Assembly (NCBI GenBank): GCA_902559305.1
Contig: CACEHK010000007.1
Coordinates: 1-41,611, forward strand
Direction of reading: 5' to 3'
Source of the DNA: an uncultured Pelagibacteraceae bacterium
GTDB taxonomy: Bacteria; Pseudomonadota; Alphaproteobacteria; Pelagibacterales; Pelagibacteraceae
DNA: 41,611 nucleotides
The notes below the pieces were generated by a model. The model saw only the letters and a list, made by a program, of their open reading frames with translations. It did not search any database and was not told the DNA's origin. Shown piece after piece: positions 26,538 through 35,419 of this stretch (positions are counted from its first letter, which is position 1; each line of letters begins with the position of its first letter). Made by a program: the position numbers and the translations under genes.

Positions 26538-27959
26538 TTATCTAAAATAATTCTTTATTCTATCAAGTGTATTTTGATTAATTTCGATTGAATATTTATC
26601 ATTTAATAGAAAATCATATGAATTATATATATTATCTCTTATTTTAATATTAGTTTTTTTTTCAAATTCCTTTAAATTTTTACTGTTTTTGTCTAAATTT
26701 ATTTTATTAATATTTTTTATCCTAGTAAGATAAACATTGTTTTCATCATCAGAAATTAGTGAAAAATCATTTACACCCAAAGCATATAATAATTGAGTTG
26801 ATTCTAAAGAAAATTTAGTTACATCATTTATTGAATCTATACTTAAATTATTAATTTTACCTCTTGATAATTTTTCAAAATCACTAATTGTAAATTTATT
26901 TTCTTGAATTTTTTCTAATAAATTTTTATGGACTTTATATTTTTCTTTTTCATATAGGTCATTTTTGATTTTTTTAAAAAAACTTTGTTCTTTTAAGCTA
27001 GGCAATGTTTTATTCAAATTTTTAATTTCATATAATACAAAGAAATCATTTCTATCAATTAAATCAATATTTTTACCTTTTCTTTTAGCGTAAATATCAT
27101 TTAATATTTGATTATCTCCTTCTCCTATAAAATATTCATTAACTTTATTAATTTTAAGATTAAATAATGTAGCGATTTGATTAATATTTGAATTATTAGA
27201 TATTAAATCTTCTATTTCATCTATTTTTGAAAAAAAATCCTCATTAAATTCATTTACTCCTGCTAAATTTTCAGGAGTTATTTTAATGTACGATATATCA
27301 ATTTTTTCAACTAAAAAATTTTCCTTGTTTTCATTAAGATGTTTTTCTATGTTTTCTTTACTTATTGTATCTTTATTTAAGTACACTGTATTTAAATCTA
27401 TATAATCTAAATTAATTTTTTTTAACTCATGCTTGTAAGTTTTATTTGTTAAAAAAAAAGGAGATTTAATACCACCACTTATATATATAAATAATTTCTT
27501 CTTTAATTCATTCTCTCTTATTCCTTGTTCAAATTGTACAGATGATAAGTTACTTTCCAATAAAAATTTTTCATATTTTGTTCTAGAGAAAATACCATTT
27601 TCATCATAAAAAGTTTTTTCTTTTTTAATTTGATTTGCAAGTACTTCGTCTGAAATTGAAATTTTTAATTCACCAATTTCAAGATCAATAAGTGATGCTG
27701 AAATAAACTGTGTTAAAAGTTGTTCAAGAACATTACTATTAATATTTTCTTTAATTAACTCAGGACTAATTTTTGAATCATTGATAAAGTCAGTAAAATC
27801 CTGCGTTGATATATTATAATTATTTATTTTAGCAATGCTATTTGTGTTGCCACCGCTAAATACGCTTCCCATACCCCAAAACACAAAAGGAATAATTATT
27901 ATTCCCACAAGAACACCTGCGAGCCTACCTTTTGAAAAATTTCTAAGTTTATTCAACAT
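26538..27959 (-). CDS. ppiD: PpiD/SurA_N-type periplasmic folding factor, apparently without a parvulin domain
   Basis: Membrane-anchored periplasmic chaperone family located, as in many Alphaproteobacteria, upstream of the trp genes. It has 473 residues: a cytoplasmic start, a membrane anchor at about 13-34 (VLVGIIIIPFVFWGMGSVF), then a SurA_N-like chaperone domain (about 38-180), and a long Lys/Asn/Ile-rich remainder. Relatives are often around 600 residues and carry a PPIase domain with a GGDLG-type motif; I find none here. The chain runs from KITPENLAGVNE (about 226-237) straight into a segment resembling the part after that domain. A chaperone role without isomerase activity is therefore likely, but inferred. 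Confidence 0.85.
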   Translation of the reverse strand: MLNKLRNFSKGRLAGVLVGIIIIPFVFWGMGSVFSGGNTNSIAKINNYNISTQDFTDFINDSKISPELIKENINSNVLEQLLTQFISASLIDLEIGELKISISDEVLANQIKKEKTFYDENGIFSRTKYEKFLLESNLSSVQFEQGIRENELKKKLFIYISGGIKSPFFLTNKTYKHELKKINLDYIDLNTVYLNKDTISKENIEKHLNENKENFLVEKIDISYIKITPENLAGVNEFNEDFFSKIDEIEDLISNNSNINQIATLFNLKINKVNEYFIGEGDNQILNDIYAKRKGKNIDLIDRNDFFVLYEIKNLNKTLPSLKEQSFFKKIKNDLYEKEKYKVHKNLLEKIQENKFTISDFEKLSRGKINNLSIDSINDVTKFSLESTQLLYALGVNDFSLISDDENNVYLTRIKNINKINLDKNSKNLKEFEKKTNIKIRDNIYNSYDFLLNDKYSIEINQNTLDRIKNYFR

Positions 27960-28016
27960 TTAGTTTTAATTTTTATTGATCTATAAAAAACAAACCTATA
28001 AATTAAATTTAAGTTA
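27960..28016. promoter_or_regulatory. Divergent promoter region between ppiD and tpiA
   Basis: These 57 bases separate two divergent operons and must hold promoters for both. CTATAAA occurs twice, at 27981-27987 and 27996-28002. The second copy (TATAAA at 27997) could be the -10 of tpiA, with TTGATC at 27976-27981 as a poor -35. On the other strand TATAGAT (27979-27985) could be the -10 for ppiD and the trp genes. The elements are guesses in AT-rich DNA; the location of the region is secure. Confidence 0.4.
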
Positions 28017-28766
28017 ATGACAAATAATATGTTTTTTATTGCAAATTGGAAAATGTTTGGTGATTTAAAGTCAATAAACTCTACCAAAAAAGTGATCAAA
28101 TTTTCTAAGATTAAAAAATATAGAAAAGCCCAAATTGTATATTGTCCACCTTTCACATTAATTAATCAATTTTCGAAAATTACAAAAAATAGCAATATAA
28201 AAATTGGTGGCCAGAACTGCCATCAAAACCTTAAACCAGGTCCATTTACAGGAAATGTAAATTCTAATTTATTAAAATTAGCTGGAGCCAAATTTGTAAT
28301 TCTAGGACATTCTGAAAGTAGAGCCTCTGGCGATACAAATCATTTGATTAATTTAAAAATTAAATCTGCTTTAAAAAATAATTTAAAAGTAATCCTTTGC
28401 ATTGGGGAAACTTTAAGTGAGAAAAAAAGAAAGAAAACAAATAAAATTATTAAATCTCAATTAGTGAACTGCTTGAAAAATGTAAAAAAAAATAAAAATA
28501 TAATTTTTGCATATGAACCAGTCTGGTCAATAGGAACTGGTATTATTCCTGAAGTAGAAAATCTTAAAAAACAAATTTTAACTATTAAAAATATGATACT
28601 TCAACTTTGGAAATTAAAGAATCCAAAAGTTCTTTATGGTGGATCGGTAAGTTCAAAAAATATTGATGAATTGAAAAAAATCACTTTTATAAACGGATTT
28701 TTAATAGGTGGAGCCTCTCAAAAAGCTAATAATTTTATTGATATCATAAAAAAAACTATTATTTAG
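28017..28766 (+). CDS. tpiA: Triosephosphate isomerase
   Basis: Interconverts dihydroxyacetone phosphate and glyceraldehyde 3-phosphate. It has 249 residues and the full catalytic set: Lys12 in IANWKM, His98 in ILGHSES and Glu167 in AYEPVWSIGTG; the LYGGSV phosphate-binding motif is near the C-terminus. A second ATG four codons later is a possible alternative start. It opens a plus-strand block and is followed by secG after five bases. Confidence 0.97.
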   Translation: MTNNMFFIANWKMFGDLKSINSTKKVIKFSKIKKYRKAQIVYCPPFTLINQFSKITKNSNIKIGGQNCHQNLKPGPFTGNVNSNLLKLAGAKFVILGHSESRASGDTNHLINLKIKSALKNNLKVILCIGETLSEKKRKKTNKIIKSQLVNCLKNVKKNKNIIFAYEPVWSIGTGIIPEVENLKKQILTIKNMILQLWKLKNPKVLYGGSVSSKNIDELKKITFINGFLIGGASQKANNFIDIIKKTII

Positions 28767-28771
28767 TTTCC

Positions 28772-29074
28772 ATGGAAAATATATTATTAGTTATAAATAT
28801 AATTCTAGCAATATTGTTAGTGGTATTTGTTTTGTTCCAAAAATCAGAAGGTGGTGCATTAGGAATTGGCGTATCACAGGACAATTTTATGTTTTCAAGA
28901 TCAGCTGGAAATTTTTTTACTAAGGCAACAGCAATAATCGCTACTTTATTTATAATATGTAGTCTTGCTTTAACAATAATATCTAGAGGAGATTTAACAC
29001 CAACTTCATCTGTATTAGATAAAATAGATGAAAATCTAGATGAAGCACCTAAAATTCCAGAAAATAATAATTAA
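28772..29074 (+). CDS. secG: Protein translocase subunit SecG
   Basis: Small membrane subunit of the SecYEG translocon. It has 100 residues with two hydrophobic segments (about 3-20 and 48-68) flanking a conserved loop with FQKSEGGALGIG and the FFTKATAIIA stretch that begins the second helix, followed by an acidic tail. Position between tpiA and pyrG is the usual one in Alphaproteobacteria. The start codon lies within a 12-base palindrome (28767-28778). Confidence 0.93.
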   Translation: MENILLVINIILAILLVVFVLFQKSEGGALGIGVSQDNFMFSRSAGNFFTKATAIIATLFIICSLALTIISRGDLTPTSSVLDKIDENLDEAPKIPENNN

Positions 29075-29116
29075 TACTTCCATTTTTCAAAAACTATAGT
29101 TATAAAATACTTCCAT
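29073..29116 (+). repeat. Direct repeats flanking a palindrome before pyrG
   Basis: AATACTTCCAT occurs at 29073-29083 and again at 29106-29116, the second copy running into the pyrG start codon. Between them, at 29092-29101, is the perfect ten-base palindrome AACTATAGTT, followed by TATAAA at 29101-29106. The arrangement could be an operator or promoter for pyrG; a -10 at TATAAA would leave almost no leader. No known regulator is recognised. Confidence 0.4.
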
Positions 29117-30728
29117 GGCGCGATATATATTTGTCACTGGCGGCGTGGTTTCATCTTTAGGTAAAGGTTTATCTTCAGCTTCATTAGCTTATTTGCTTAA
29201 ATCCCAGGGCTATAAAGTAAGACTAAGAAAAATGGATCCATATTTAAATGTAGATCCAGGAACAATGAGCCCATTTCAGCATGGAGAAGTTTTTGTTACT
29301 GACGATGGAGCCGAAACTGATTTAGACTTAGGTCATTACGAGAGATTTACAAATATTTCATCAAAAAAATCTGACAACATTACTACAGGAAAAATTTATA
29401 GCGATATAATTAAAAAAGAAAGAAAAGGAGAATATTTAGGAAAAACTGTTCAGGTTATTCCACATGTTACCGACAGAATAAAAGAATTTATAAAAGGAGA
29501 TATATCAAATGAGGATTTTGTCATTTGTGAAATAGGAGGTACTGTTGGTGATATTGAAAGTCTTCCTTTTGTAGAAGCAATAAGACAATTTTCAAATGAA
29601 TTTGGTAAAGATAAAAGTTTATTTATACATTTAACTTTTGTACCTTTTTTAAAATCATCAGATGAAATTAAAACTAAACCCACTCAGCATTCAGTTAAAG
29701 AATTAAGAAGCCTTGGTATTCAACCAGATATAATTATTTGTAGATCCCAAAAATCCATACCATTAGACCAAAGAAGAAAAATATCTTTATTTTGTAATGT
29801 TTCAATTGAAAATGTAATTGAAACAGTAGATGTTAGAACAATTTATGAAGCTCCAATAAGTTTTTTTAATGAAAAATTAGACAAACGAGTTTTAAAATAT
29901 TTTAAATTAAAGCCAAAAAAAAAGATAAATTTATTACCTTGGAAAAAAATCACTAAAACAGTTTTAAATACAAAGAAAACTATAAATATTGCTATTATTG
30001 GAAAATACGTAAACTTAAAAGATGCTTATAAATCTTTAGACGAAGCTTTGATTCATGGAGGCATCAATAATAATGTAAAAGTTAATTTAGTTAGAATTGA
30101 ATCTGACAAACTAAAACCTTTTCAAATTAAAAAAATTTTAAAAAATGTATCGGGAATTTTAATACCAGGAGGATTTGGCAAAAGAGGAACGGAAGGCAAG
30201 ATATCAGCTATTAACTACGCAAGGAAAAATAAAATTCCTTTTCTAGGAATTTGTTTTGGTATGCAGATGGCAGTTATTGAATTTGCTAGAAATATATTAA
30301 AAATTAATAATGCTGGATCTACTGAGCTAGATAAAAAATGCTATCCTGTAATTGGATTATTAAATGAATGGAATAAAAATGGAAAATTGATTAAAGGAAC
30401 AAATAAAGATTTGGGTGGTACTATGAGATTGGGTCTATATGAAGCAAAATTAAGACATAATTCATTGATAGAAAAAATATATAAATCAAAATCTATATTT
30501 GAAAGGCATAGACACAGATACGAAGTTAATAATACGTTAAAAGATAAATTTGAGAAAAAAGGTTTAATTTTTTCAGGAATGTCACCAGATAATAAATTAC
30601 CAGAAATAATAGAGTTAAAAAATCACCCTTGGTTTATTGGTGTTCAATATCATCCAGAATTTAAATCTAGACCTTTGGCGCCACATCCTTTATTCTCCTC
30701 ATTTATCAAAGCAGCAAAATTCTATTAA
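29115..30728 (+). CDS. pyrG: CTP synthase
   Basis: Makes CTP from UTP with ATP and glutamine. It has 537 residues: an N-terminal synthase domain with GGVVSSLGKGLSSASLA, KMDPYLNVDPGTMSP and DDGAETDLDLGHYERF, then a class I glutaminase domain with the nucleophile in LGICFGMQ (Cys380) and the His-Glu pair in VQYHPEFKSRP. All catalytic parts are intact. Its stop shares a base with the kdsA start. CTP made here is used by cdsA, ispD and KDO activation. Confidence 0.98.
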   Translation: MARYIFVTGGVVSSLGKGLSSASLAYLLKSQGYKVRLRKMDPYLNVDPGTMSPFQHGEVFVTDDGAETDLDLGHYERFTNISSKKSDNITTGKIYSDIIKKERKGEYLGKTVQVIPHVTDRIKEFIKGDISNEDFVICEIGGTVGDIESLPFVEAIRQFSNEFGKDKSLFIHLTFVPFLKSSDEIKTKPTQHSVKELRSLGIQPDIIICRSQKSIPLDQRRKISLFCNVSIENVIETVDVRTIYEAPISFFNEKLDKRVLKYFKLKPKKKINLLPWKKITKTVLNTKKTINIAIIGKYVNLKDAYKSLDEALIHGGINNNVKVNLVRIESDKLKPFQIKKILKNVSGILIPGGFGKRGTEGKISAINYARKNKIPFLGICFGMQMAVIEFARNILKINNAGSTELDKKCYPVIGLLNEWNKNGKLIKGTNKDLGGTMRLGLYEAKLRHNSLIEKIYKSKSIFERHRHRYEVNNTLKDKFEKKGLIFSGMSPDNKLPEIIELKNHPWFIGVQYHPEFKSRPLAPHPLFSSFIKAAKFY

Positions 30729-31552
30729 TGGAAAATAAAATAGTAAATTGTAATGGTATAGAGATATCAAATAATAATAAGATATCACTTATTTCTGGCC
30801 CTTGTCAGCTAGAAAGTGAACAGCATGCTATGGATATGGCTGGAAAAATAAAAGAAATTGCATCAAAATTCGATATTGGTTTTATATACAAAACATCTTT
30901 TGACAAAGCAAACAGAACTAGTTTGAAAGGAAAACGTGGTGCTGGTTTAGAAAATTCACTACCAGTTTTTGATAAAATTAGAAAGGATTTAAAAATTCCT
31001 GTTTTAACTGATATTCATAATATTGAACAATGTTCTTTGGTATCAAATCACGTAGATATAATTCAAATCCCGGCTTTCCTTTGTCGTCAAACCGATTTAT
31101 TAGTTGCAGCAGCTAAAACAAAAAAAATTATTAATGTAAAAAAAGGTCAGTTTTTAGCACCATGGGATATGATTAATGTAACAAAAAAAATATCTGAATC
31201 AGGAAATGAAAATATTCTTGTAACCGAAAGAGGTGCTAGCTTTGGATATAACACATTAGTTTCAGATATGAGATCTATACCGATAATGGCTAAAAATGGT
31301 TATCCTATTGTTTTTGATGGAACACATTCTGTTCAACAACCAGGTGGACTTGGCGAAAAAAGTGGTGGTCAAAGGGAATTTGTTGAATATTTATCAAGAG
31401 CCGCAACAGCCGTTGGTATAGCGGCAATTTTTTTAGAAACTCACCAAGATCCAGATAATGCACCGTCAGATGGACCTAACATGGTTCCACTTAACAAGTT
31501 AGAAAATTTAATTTCAAAATTAGTTGAAATAGATAATCTTATAAAAAATTAA
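30728..31552 (+). CDS. kdsA: 3-deoxy-D-manno-octulosonate 8-phosphate synthase
   Basis: Condenses arabinose 5-phosphate and phosphoenolpyruvate into KDO 8-phosphate for the LPS inner core. It has 274 residues, with LISGPCQLES at the start, YKTSFDKANRTS, DIIQIPAFLCRQTDLL, the KKGQFLAPWDM segment, and GTHSVQQPGG. PEP is the product of enolase, encoded next. It starts at the last base of pyrG. Confidence 0.97.
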   Translation: MENKIVNCNGIEISNNNKISLISGPCQLESEQHAMDMAGKIKEIASKFDIGFIYKTSFDKANRTSLKGKRGAGLENSLPVFDKIRKDLKIPVLTDIHNIEQCSLVSNHVDIIQIPAFLCRQTDLLVAAAKTKKIINVKKGQFLAPWDMINVTKKISESGNENILVTERGASFGYNTLVSDMRSIPIMAKNGYPIVFDGTHSVQQPGGLGEKSGGQREFVEYLSRAATAVGIAAIFLETHQDPDNAPSDGPNMVPLNKLENLISKLVEIDNLIKN

Positions 31553-31555
31553 TTG

Positions 31556-32815
31556 ATGAGTAAAATAACAAAAGTCATAGCTCGACAAGTTTATGACAGT
31601 AGAGGAAATCCTACAATTGAGGCCGAAGTTTTTGCTAACAATATGAAAGCAAGAGCAATTTGTCCATCAGGTGCTTCTACAGGGTCGTATGAAGCTTATG
31701 AAAAAAGGGATACAAAAAATAAAAAGTATCTTGGTAAAAGTGTTTTAAAGCCAGTAATGTTAATTAACAAAATAATTTCAAAAAAATTAAAAAATCAAAA
31801 TATACATAATCAAGAAAAAATTGATTATATTTTAATTAAAACTGATGGTTCTAAACAAAAAAAAAACTTTGGAGCAAACTCTTTACTAGCAGTATCAATG
31901 GCTGTTAAAAAATTATCTGCAAGAATTAGAAAGATCCCTCTATATAAAACCTTTTTGGTCAAAAATAATTTTAAATTACCCTACCCATTAATGAATGTAA
32001 TTAATGGTGGTGTTCATGCAAATAATGGTCTCAGAATTCAAGAGTTTATGATTAGACCAGATAAAGCTAAATCAATTACAGAAGCCATAAGAATGTGTTT
32101 TTTAGTAATTAATAACCTAAGAAATATAATTAAACAAAGGGGAGAATCTACTTCTGTTGGTGATGAAGGAGGTTTTGCTCCAATGATAAATGACAGTGAA
32201 AATGCCTTAAAATTAATAGTAAAAGCTATTGAAAAAGCAGGTTTTAAAAATGGAAAAGATGTATCAATATGTTTGGATGTAGCTGCTAATGAGCTATTTA
32301 AAAATAATAAATACTCTATTCATTCAAAAAAGTTTATATCTACAACCAAAACTATAGATAAATATTTAAAATTAATAAAAAAGTATAAAATAAAATCAAT
32401 TGAAGATCCTTTTTCTGAAGATGATTGGACATCATGGAATAAACTTATGAAAAAGATATCAAAAAAAACTCAAATTGTGGGTGATGATTTATATGTTACA
32501 AATTTAGAAAGATTAAAGATTGGATTTTTAAATAAATCTTCTAACTCAATATTAATTAAACTAAATCAAATAGGGACAGTTTCTGAAACTTTAGAAGTAA
32601 TCAAGTTTGCTCAATTAATTGGTTTCAGTACAATAATATCACATAGATCTGGGGAAAGTGAAGATACTTTTATTTCAGACTTAGCAGTGGGTACCAATTC
32701 TAATCAAATAAAAACTGGATCATTAGCTCGTTCAGAAAGAGTAGCTAAATACAATCAATTAATTAGAATTGAAGAGAAACTTGGAAAAGCCGCTAAAATG
32801 AATAAAATTAATTAA
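31556..32815 (+). CDS. eno: Enolase
   Basis: Forms phosphoenolpyruvate from 2-phosphoglycerate. I start it at the ATG at 31556 (MSKITKVIARQVYDSRGNPT), giving 419 residues; a TTG one codon upstream is unnecessary. Motifs include DSRGNPT, PSGASTGSYEA, VGDEGGFAP, the metal-binding LDVAANE and IEDPFSEDD, GDDLYVTN and SHRSGESEDTFI. The gene lies between kdsA and an ftsB-like gene, whose start overlaps its last base. Confidence 0.97.
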   Translation: MSKITKVIARQVYDSRGNPTIEAEVFANNMKARAICPSGASTGSYEAYEKRDTKNKKYLGKSVLKPVMLINKIISKKLKNQNIHNQEKIDYILIKTDGSKQKKNFGANSLLAVSMAVKKLSARIRKIPLYKTFLVKNNFKLPYPLMNVINGGVHANNGLRIQEFMIRPDKAKSITEAIRMCFLVINNLRNIIKQRGESTSVGDEGGFAPMINDSENALKLIVKAIEKAGFKNGKDVSICLDVAANELFKNNKYSIHSKKFISTTKTIDKYLKLIKKYKIKSIEDPFSEDDWTSWNKLMKKISKKTQIVGDDLYVTNLERLKIGFLNKSSNSILIKLNQIGTVSETLEVIKFAQLIGFSTIISHRSGESEDTFISDLAVGTNSNQIKTGSLARSERVAKYNQLIRIEEKLGKAAKMNKIN

Positions 32816-33117
32816 TGCTAAAAAATATAAAAAAAAACTATTTTGTCTTAATTTTTACCAGCTTATTTATTTACTTTTTTTTTAATCTTCTTGACGGAGA
32901 AAGAGGTTTAATTTCATATTTTGAAAAAAAAAATATTTTAGATGAATTAAAAAATAATAAAGTTAAAATATCTAATAAAATTAGTGATCTTGAAATTAAA
33001 AATTCTCTTCTTACTGAGAATTTAGACTTAGATTTTATTGAATTATTAATAAGAGAAAAATTTTTATTTGGTAAGAAGGACGAGAAACATTATATAATCA
33101 AAACTAATGACAATTAG
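32815..33117 (+). CDS. ftsB: FtsB/DivIC-like septum formation initiator
   Basis: Small bitopic cell-division protein family, part of the FtsQBL complex in other bacteria. It has 100 residues: one membrane helix at about 9-27 ([17 protein letters not shown]), a GERGLISY segment, a charged coiled coil at about 35-70, then the [13 protein letters not shown] region that resembles the conserved ARERLGM-type end of the family. Identity rests on this architecture and on the standard position after eno. In most Alphaproteobacteria pdhA follows; here lipA does, overlapping by 11 bases. Confidence 0.83.
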   Translation: MLKNIKKNYFVLIFTSLFIYFFFNLLDGERGLISYFEKKNILDELKNNKVKISNKISDLEIKNSLLTENLDLDFIELLIREKFLFGKKDEKHYIIKTNDN

Positions 33118-34045
33118 ACACCCTGAAAAAATAAATAAGCCTATTAATCCTATTAAAAAAAAACCATCTTGGATAAAATCTAAGTTAACAAATAGCCAAG
33201 AATTTTTTTTAACCAAAAGTATTGTTAATCAGCATAAGCTGAAAACTGTTTGCCAAGAAGCTAATTGCCCTAATATTACTGAATGCTGGAGCAAAAGACA
33301 TGCAACATTTTTAATTATGGGAGATATATGTACCAGAGCGTGCGCTTTTTGTGATGTTATTACTGGAAAACCAAAATCTCTTGATCCATTAGAACCATTA
33401 AAAATTTCTTTAGCTATAAAAAAATTAAATTTAAAACATGCAGTTATAACATCAGTCGATAGAGATGATTTATCTGATGGAGGAGCCAATCATTTTTATG
33501 AAGTTATTCTTGAAACAAGAAAAAATAATCCAAAAACAACAATAGAAGTTTTAACTCCTGATTTTCTGAGAAAAGGTGAATCATATAAAAAAGTTGTAGA
33601 TGCAGCCCCAGATGTATTCAATCATAACATTGAAACTGTACCAGGTCTTTACAGAAAAGTTCGACCAGGATCTAGATATTTTGCTTCAGTCGAACTTTTA
33701 AAGAATGTAAAAAAAATAAATAAAAATATATTTACTAAATCGGGAATAATGGTTGGTTTAGGTGAAAACAAAGATGAAATATTGCAAGTTATGGATGATC
33801 TACGTTCAGCTGATGTTGATTTTTTAACAATTGGTCAATACTTACAACCATCTACAAAACATCATCCTTTAAGTAGATATTATAAACCAGAAGAATTTGA
33901 TGAATTAAAATCTATAGCTGAGTCAAAAGGATTTTTATTAGTTTCATCATCACCACTCACTAGATCCTCATATCATGCTGATGAAGATTTTGCAGTACTT
34001 CAGAAAAATCGAATAAGTCAAACTAATGCCAAAAGCATCAGTTAA
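33107..34045 (+). CDS. lipA: Lipoyl synthase
   Basis: Radical-SAM enzyme inserting sulfur into octanoyl groups of lipoyl domains. It has 312 residues. The auxiliary cluster cysteines are in [12 protein letters not shown] (C-x4-C-x5-C), the radical-SAM cysteines in CTRACAFC (C-x3-C-x2-C), and the C-terminal RSSYHA supplies the serine ligand. Everything needed for activity is present. It overlaps the ftsB-like gene by 11 bases and the next gene by 20. Confidence 0.97.
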   Translation: MTIRHPEKINKPINPIKKKPSWIKSKLTNSQEFFLTKSIVNQHKLKTVCQEANCPNITECWSKRHATFLIMGDICTRACAFCDVITGKPKSLDPLEPLKISLAIKKLNLKHAVITSVDRDDLSDGGANHFYEVILETRKNNPKTTIEVLTPDFLRKGESYKKVVDAAPDVFNHNIETVPGLYRKVRPGSRYFASVELLKNVKKINKNIFTKSGIMVGLGENKDEILQVMDDLRSADVDFLTIGQYLQPSTKHHPLSRYYKPEEFDELKSIAESKGFLLVSSSPLTRSSYHADEDFAVLQKNRISQTNAKSIS

Positions 34046-34475
34046 AAGATTAATCAAATGTAAAAAAGAACAATTAATCGATCTTGTTCTTGATATAGAA
34101 AAATACCCGCAATTTGTCCCATTTTGCCTAGATTCAAAAATTTATGAAAAAAAAGAAAAGGGAGATTTTTTATTAATTATTGCAGATTTAACAATTGGTA
34201 AAGGTCCTTTTAAAGATACTTATAAGAGCGATGTTAAATTTAATAAAAAAAAAGATTCGATCTATGTAACTAATCTTGATGGTCCATTAAAACATTTGGA
34301 AAATAAATGGTATTTTAAAGAAGAAAATAACTTTACCGAAGTTTCATTTGATGTTGATTTTGAATTAAAAAATGATTTTTTAAATATTATTATGACAAAA
34401 TCATTTAAATTTGGACTAGATAAAATAGCAGACGCTTTTCAAAAAAGAGCCAAAGATCTATTCAGTGAAACTTAA
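34026..34475 (+). CDS. RatA/COQ10-like START-domain protein
   Basis: A 149-residue protein of the SRPBCC/START fold close to COQ10 and RatA. Visible parts are the [15 protein letters not shown] motif near residues 20-34, a [13 protein letters not shown] stretch, and a C-terminal amphipathic helix ending in FQKRAKDLF. Relatives bind ubiquinone in mitochondria (COQ10) or have been described as inhibiting ribosome subunit joining (RatA). In Alphaproteobacteria this gene regularly follows lipA, and a quinone-related role is the more likely one, though unproven. No toxin-antitoxin partner is next to it. Its 3' end overlaps the opposing pncC by 18 bases. Confidence 0.85.
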   Translation: MPKASVKRLIKCKKEQLIDLVLDIEKYPQFVPFCLDSKIYEKKEKGDFLLIIADLTIGKGPFKDTYKSDVKFNKKKDSIYVTNLDGPLKHLENKWYFKEENNFTEVSFDVDFELKNDFLNIIMTKSFKFGLDKIADAFQKRAKDLFSET

Positions 34476-34931
34476 AATTAAATTTAAAGCTCTATTTACT
34501 GTTGATTTTTGAATTGAGTTTCTTTTCTTGCTTTTAAATAAGAATTTTTTGACTAAAGTTTTGTTCCCCTTTTTAATACCTATAAAGACCAGTCCTACTG
34601 GCTTTTTTTTAGTTCCACCGTTAGGTCCCGCTACACCAGTTATTGATACAGAAATATTTGTTTTGCTAATTCTATTAAGTTTTTTAACCATAGATAAGCA
34701 AGTTTCATAACTCACAGCCCCATATTTCATTATTATACTTTTAGGAACCTTAAGAGTATTAATTTTAGCTTGATTTGAATAAGTAATTAATCCAAGTGTA
34801 AATACTTTAGAAGACCCACTTATTGAAGTAATTGCACTTGAAAGCAAACCACCCGTACAAGATTCAGCAAAAGAAATTTTCAATCTCTTTTTAATTAATA
34901 ATTTTACTACTTTTTGAGAATGCTTATTCAT
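34458..34931 (-). CDS. pncC: CinA C-terminal domain protein (nicotinamide-nucleotide amidase)
   Basis: Stand-alone CinA C-terminal domain, the family of PncC, which deamidates nicotinamide mononucleotide in NAD recycling. From the ATG at 34931 it has 157 residues; the 18 residues possible upstream overlap pgpA and are hydrophobic noise. The active-site region is FAESCTGGLLSSAIT, followed by ISGSSKVFTLGLITYSN, GAVSYET and the GVAGPNGGTKKKPVG motif. It lacks the N-terminal molybdopterin-like domain of full CinA. Start overlaps the pgpA stop by four bases. Confidence 0.93.
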   Translation of the reverse strand: MNKHSQKVVKLLIKKRLKISFAESCTGGLLSSAITSISGSSKVFTLGLITYSNQAKINTLKVPKSIIMKYGAVSYETCLSMVKKLNRISKTNISVSITGVAGPNGGTKKKPVGLVFIGIKKGNKTLVKKFLFKSKKRNSIQKSTVNRALNLILSFTE

Positions 34932-35419
34932 GAGGTGATAACCATATATAAAACTAGAACAGCAACTACGTACAATCCAGCACAAACATCATCCATGATT
35001 ACACCAAAACTGTTCTTAAAATTTTTATCGTAATAGCTGACAGGGTAGGGTTTAGCTATATCAAAAATTCTGAATAGAATAAACATTATGAAATAAAATG
35101 TTAATACTTGGCTATTTTCATTTCTTGCGATATGTGCAACTTCATAAAGACATATAGGAATTGATTGACCAATAAATTCATCTATTACCACTTCTTTTGG
35201 ATCTTTGTTATCCAAGTCTTTTATGAAAATGTTAACTGCATAAAGAGAAATAAAAAAAACAATTATAAGTCCAATTAAAACAATATTTACCGAAATATTT
35301 AGAACATGGAATAAAAAAAATAAAAATACTGTTGTAACTAAAGATGCGTAACTGCCAGGTATTTTTTTTAATTTTCCAATGCCAAATAAAGTAACAAATA
35401 AAAAATTTAATTTATTCAT
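34928..35419 (-). CDS. pgpA: Phosphatidylglycerophosphatase A
   Basis: Membrane phosphatase forming phosphatidylglycerol from its phosphate. It has 163 residues, with FGIGKLKKIPGSYASL, DPKEVVIDEFIGQ, FRIFDIAKPYPVSYYDK and GVIMDDVCAGLY, the last three holding the acidic metal-binding residues, and several membrane helices. It lies between ispDF and pncC on the minus strand, overlapping both. It acts downstream of cdsA in the phospholipid pathway. Confidence 0.94.
   Translation of the reverse strand: MNKLNFLFVTLFGIGKLKKIPGSYASLVTTVFLFFLFHVLNISVNIVLIGLIIVFFISLYAVNIFIKDLDNKDPKEVVIDEFIGQSIPICLYEVAHIARNENSQVLTFYFIMFILFRIFDIAKPYPVSYYDKNFKNSFGVIMDDVCAGLYVVAVLVLYMVITS

Noticed and set aside
27953-28156. 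Minus-strand open frame of 67 codons covering the ppiD-tpiA gap
   Set aside because: It overlaps the start of tpiA antisense and would cover the divergent promoter region; the hydrophobic stretch is what complementary AT-rich DNA yields.
34026-34475. RatA-like gene as half of a toxin-antitoxin pair
   Set aside because: No RatB/RnfH-like partner is adjacent, and the place after lipA is the conserved one for the COQ10-like housekeeping protein.
34932-34985. Extended N-terminus of pncC
   Set aside because: The extra 18 residues lie in the pgpA coding region and do not resemble the family; the ATG at 34931 fits.
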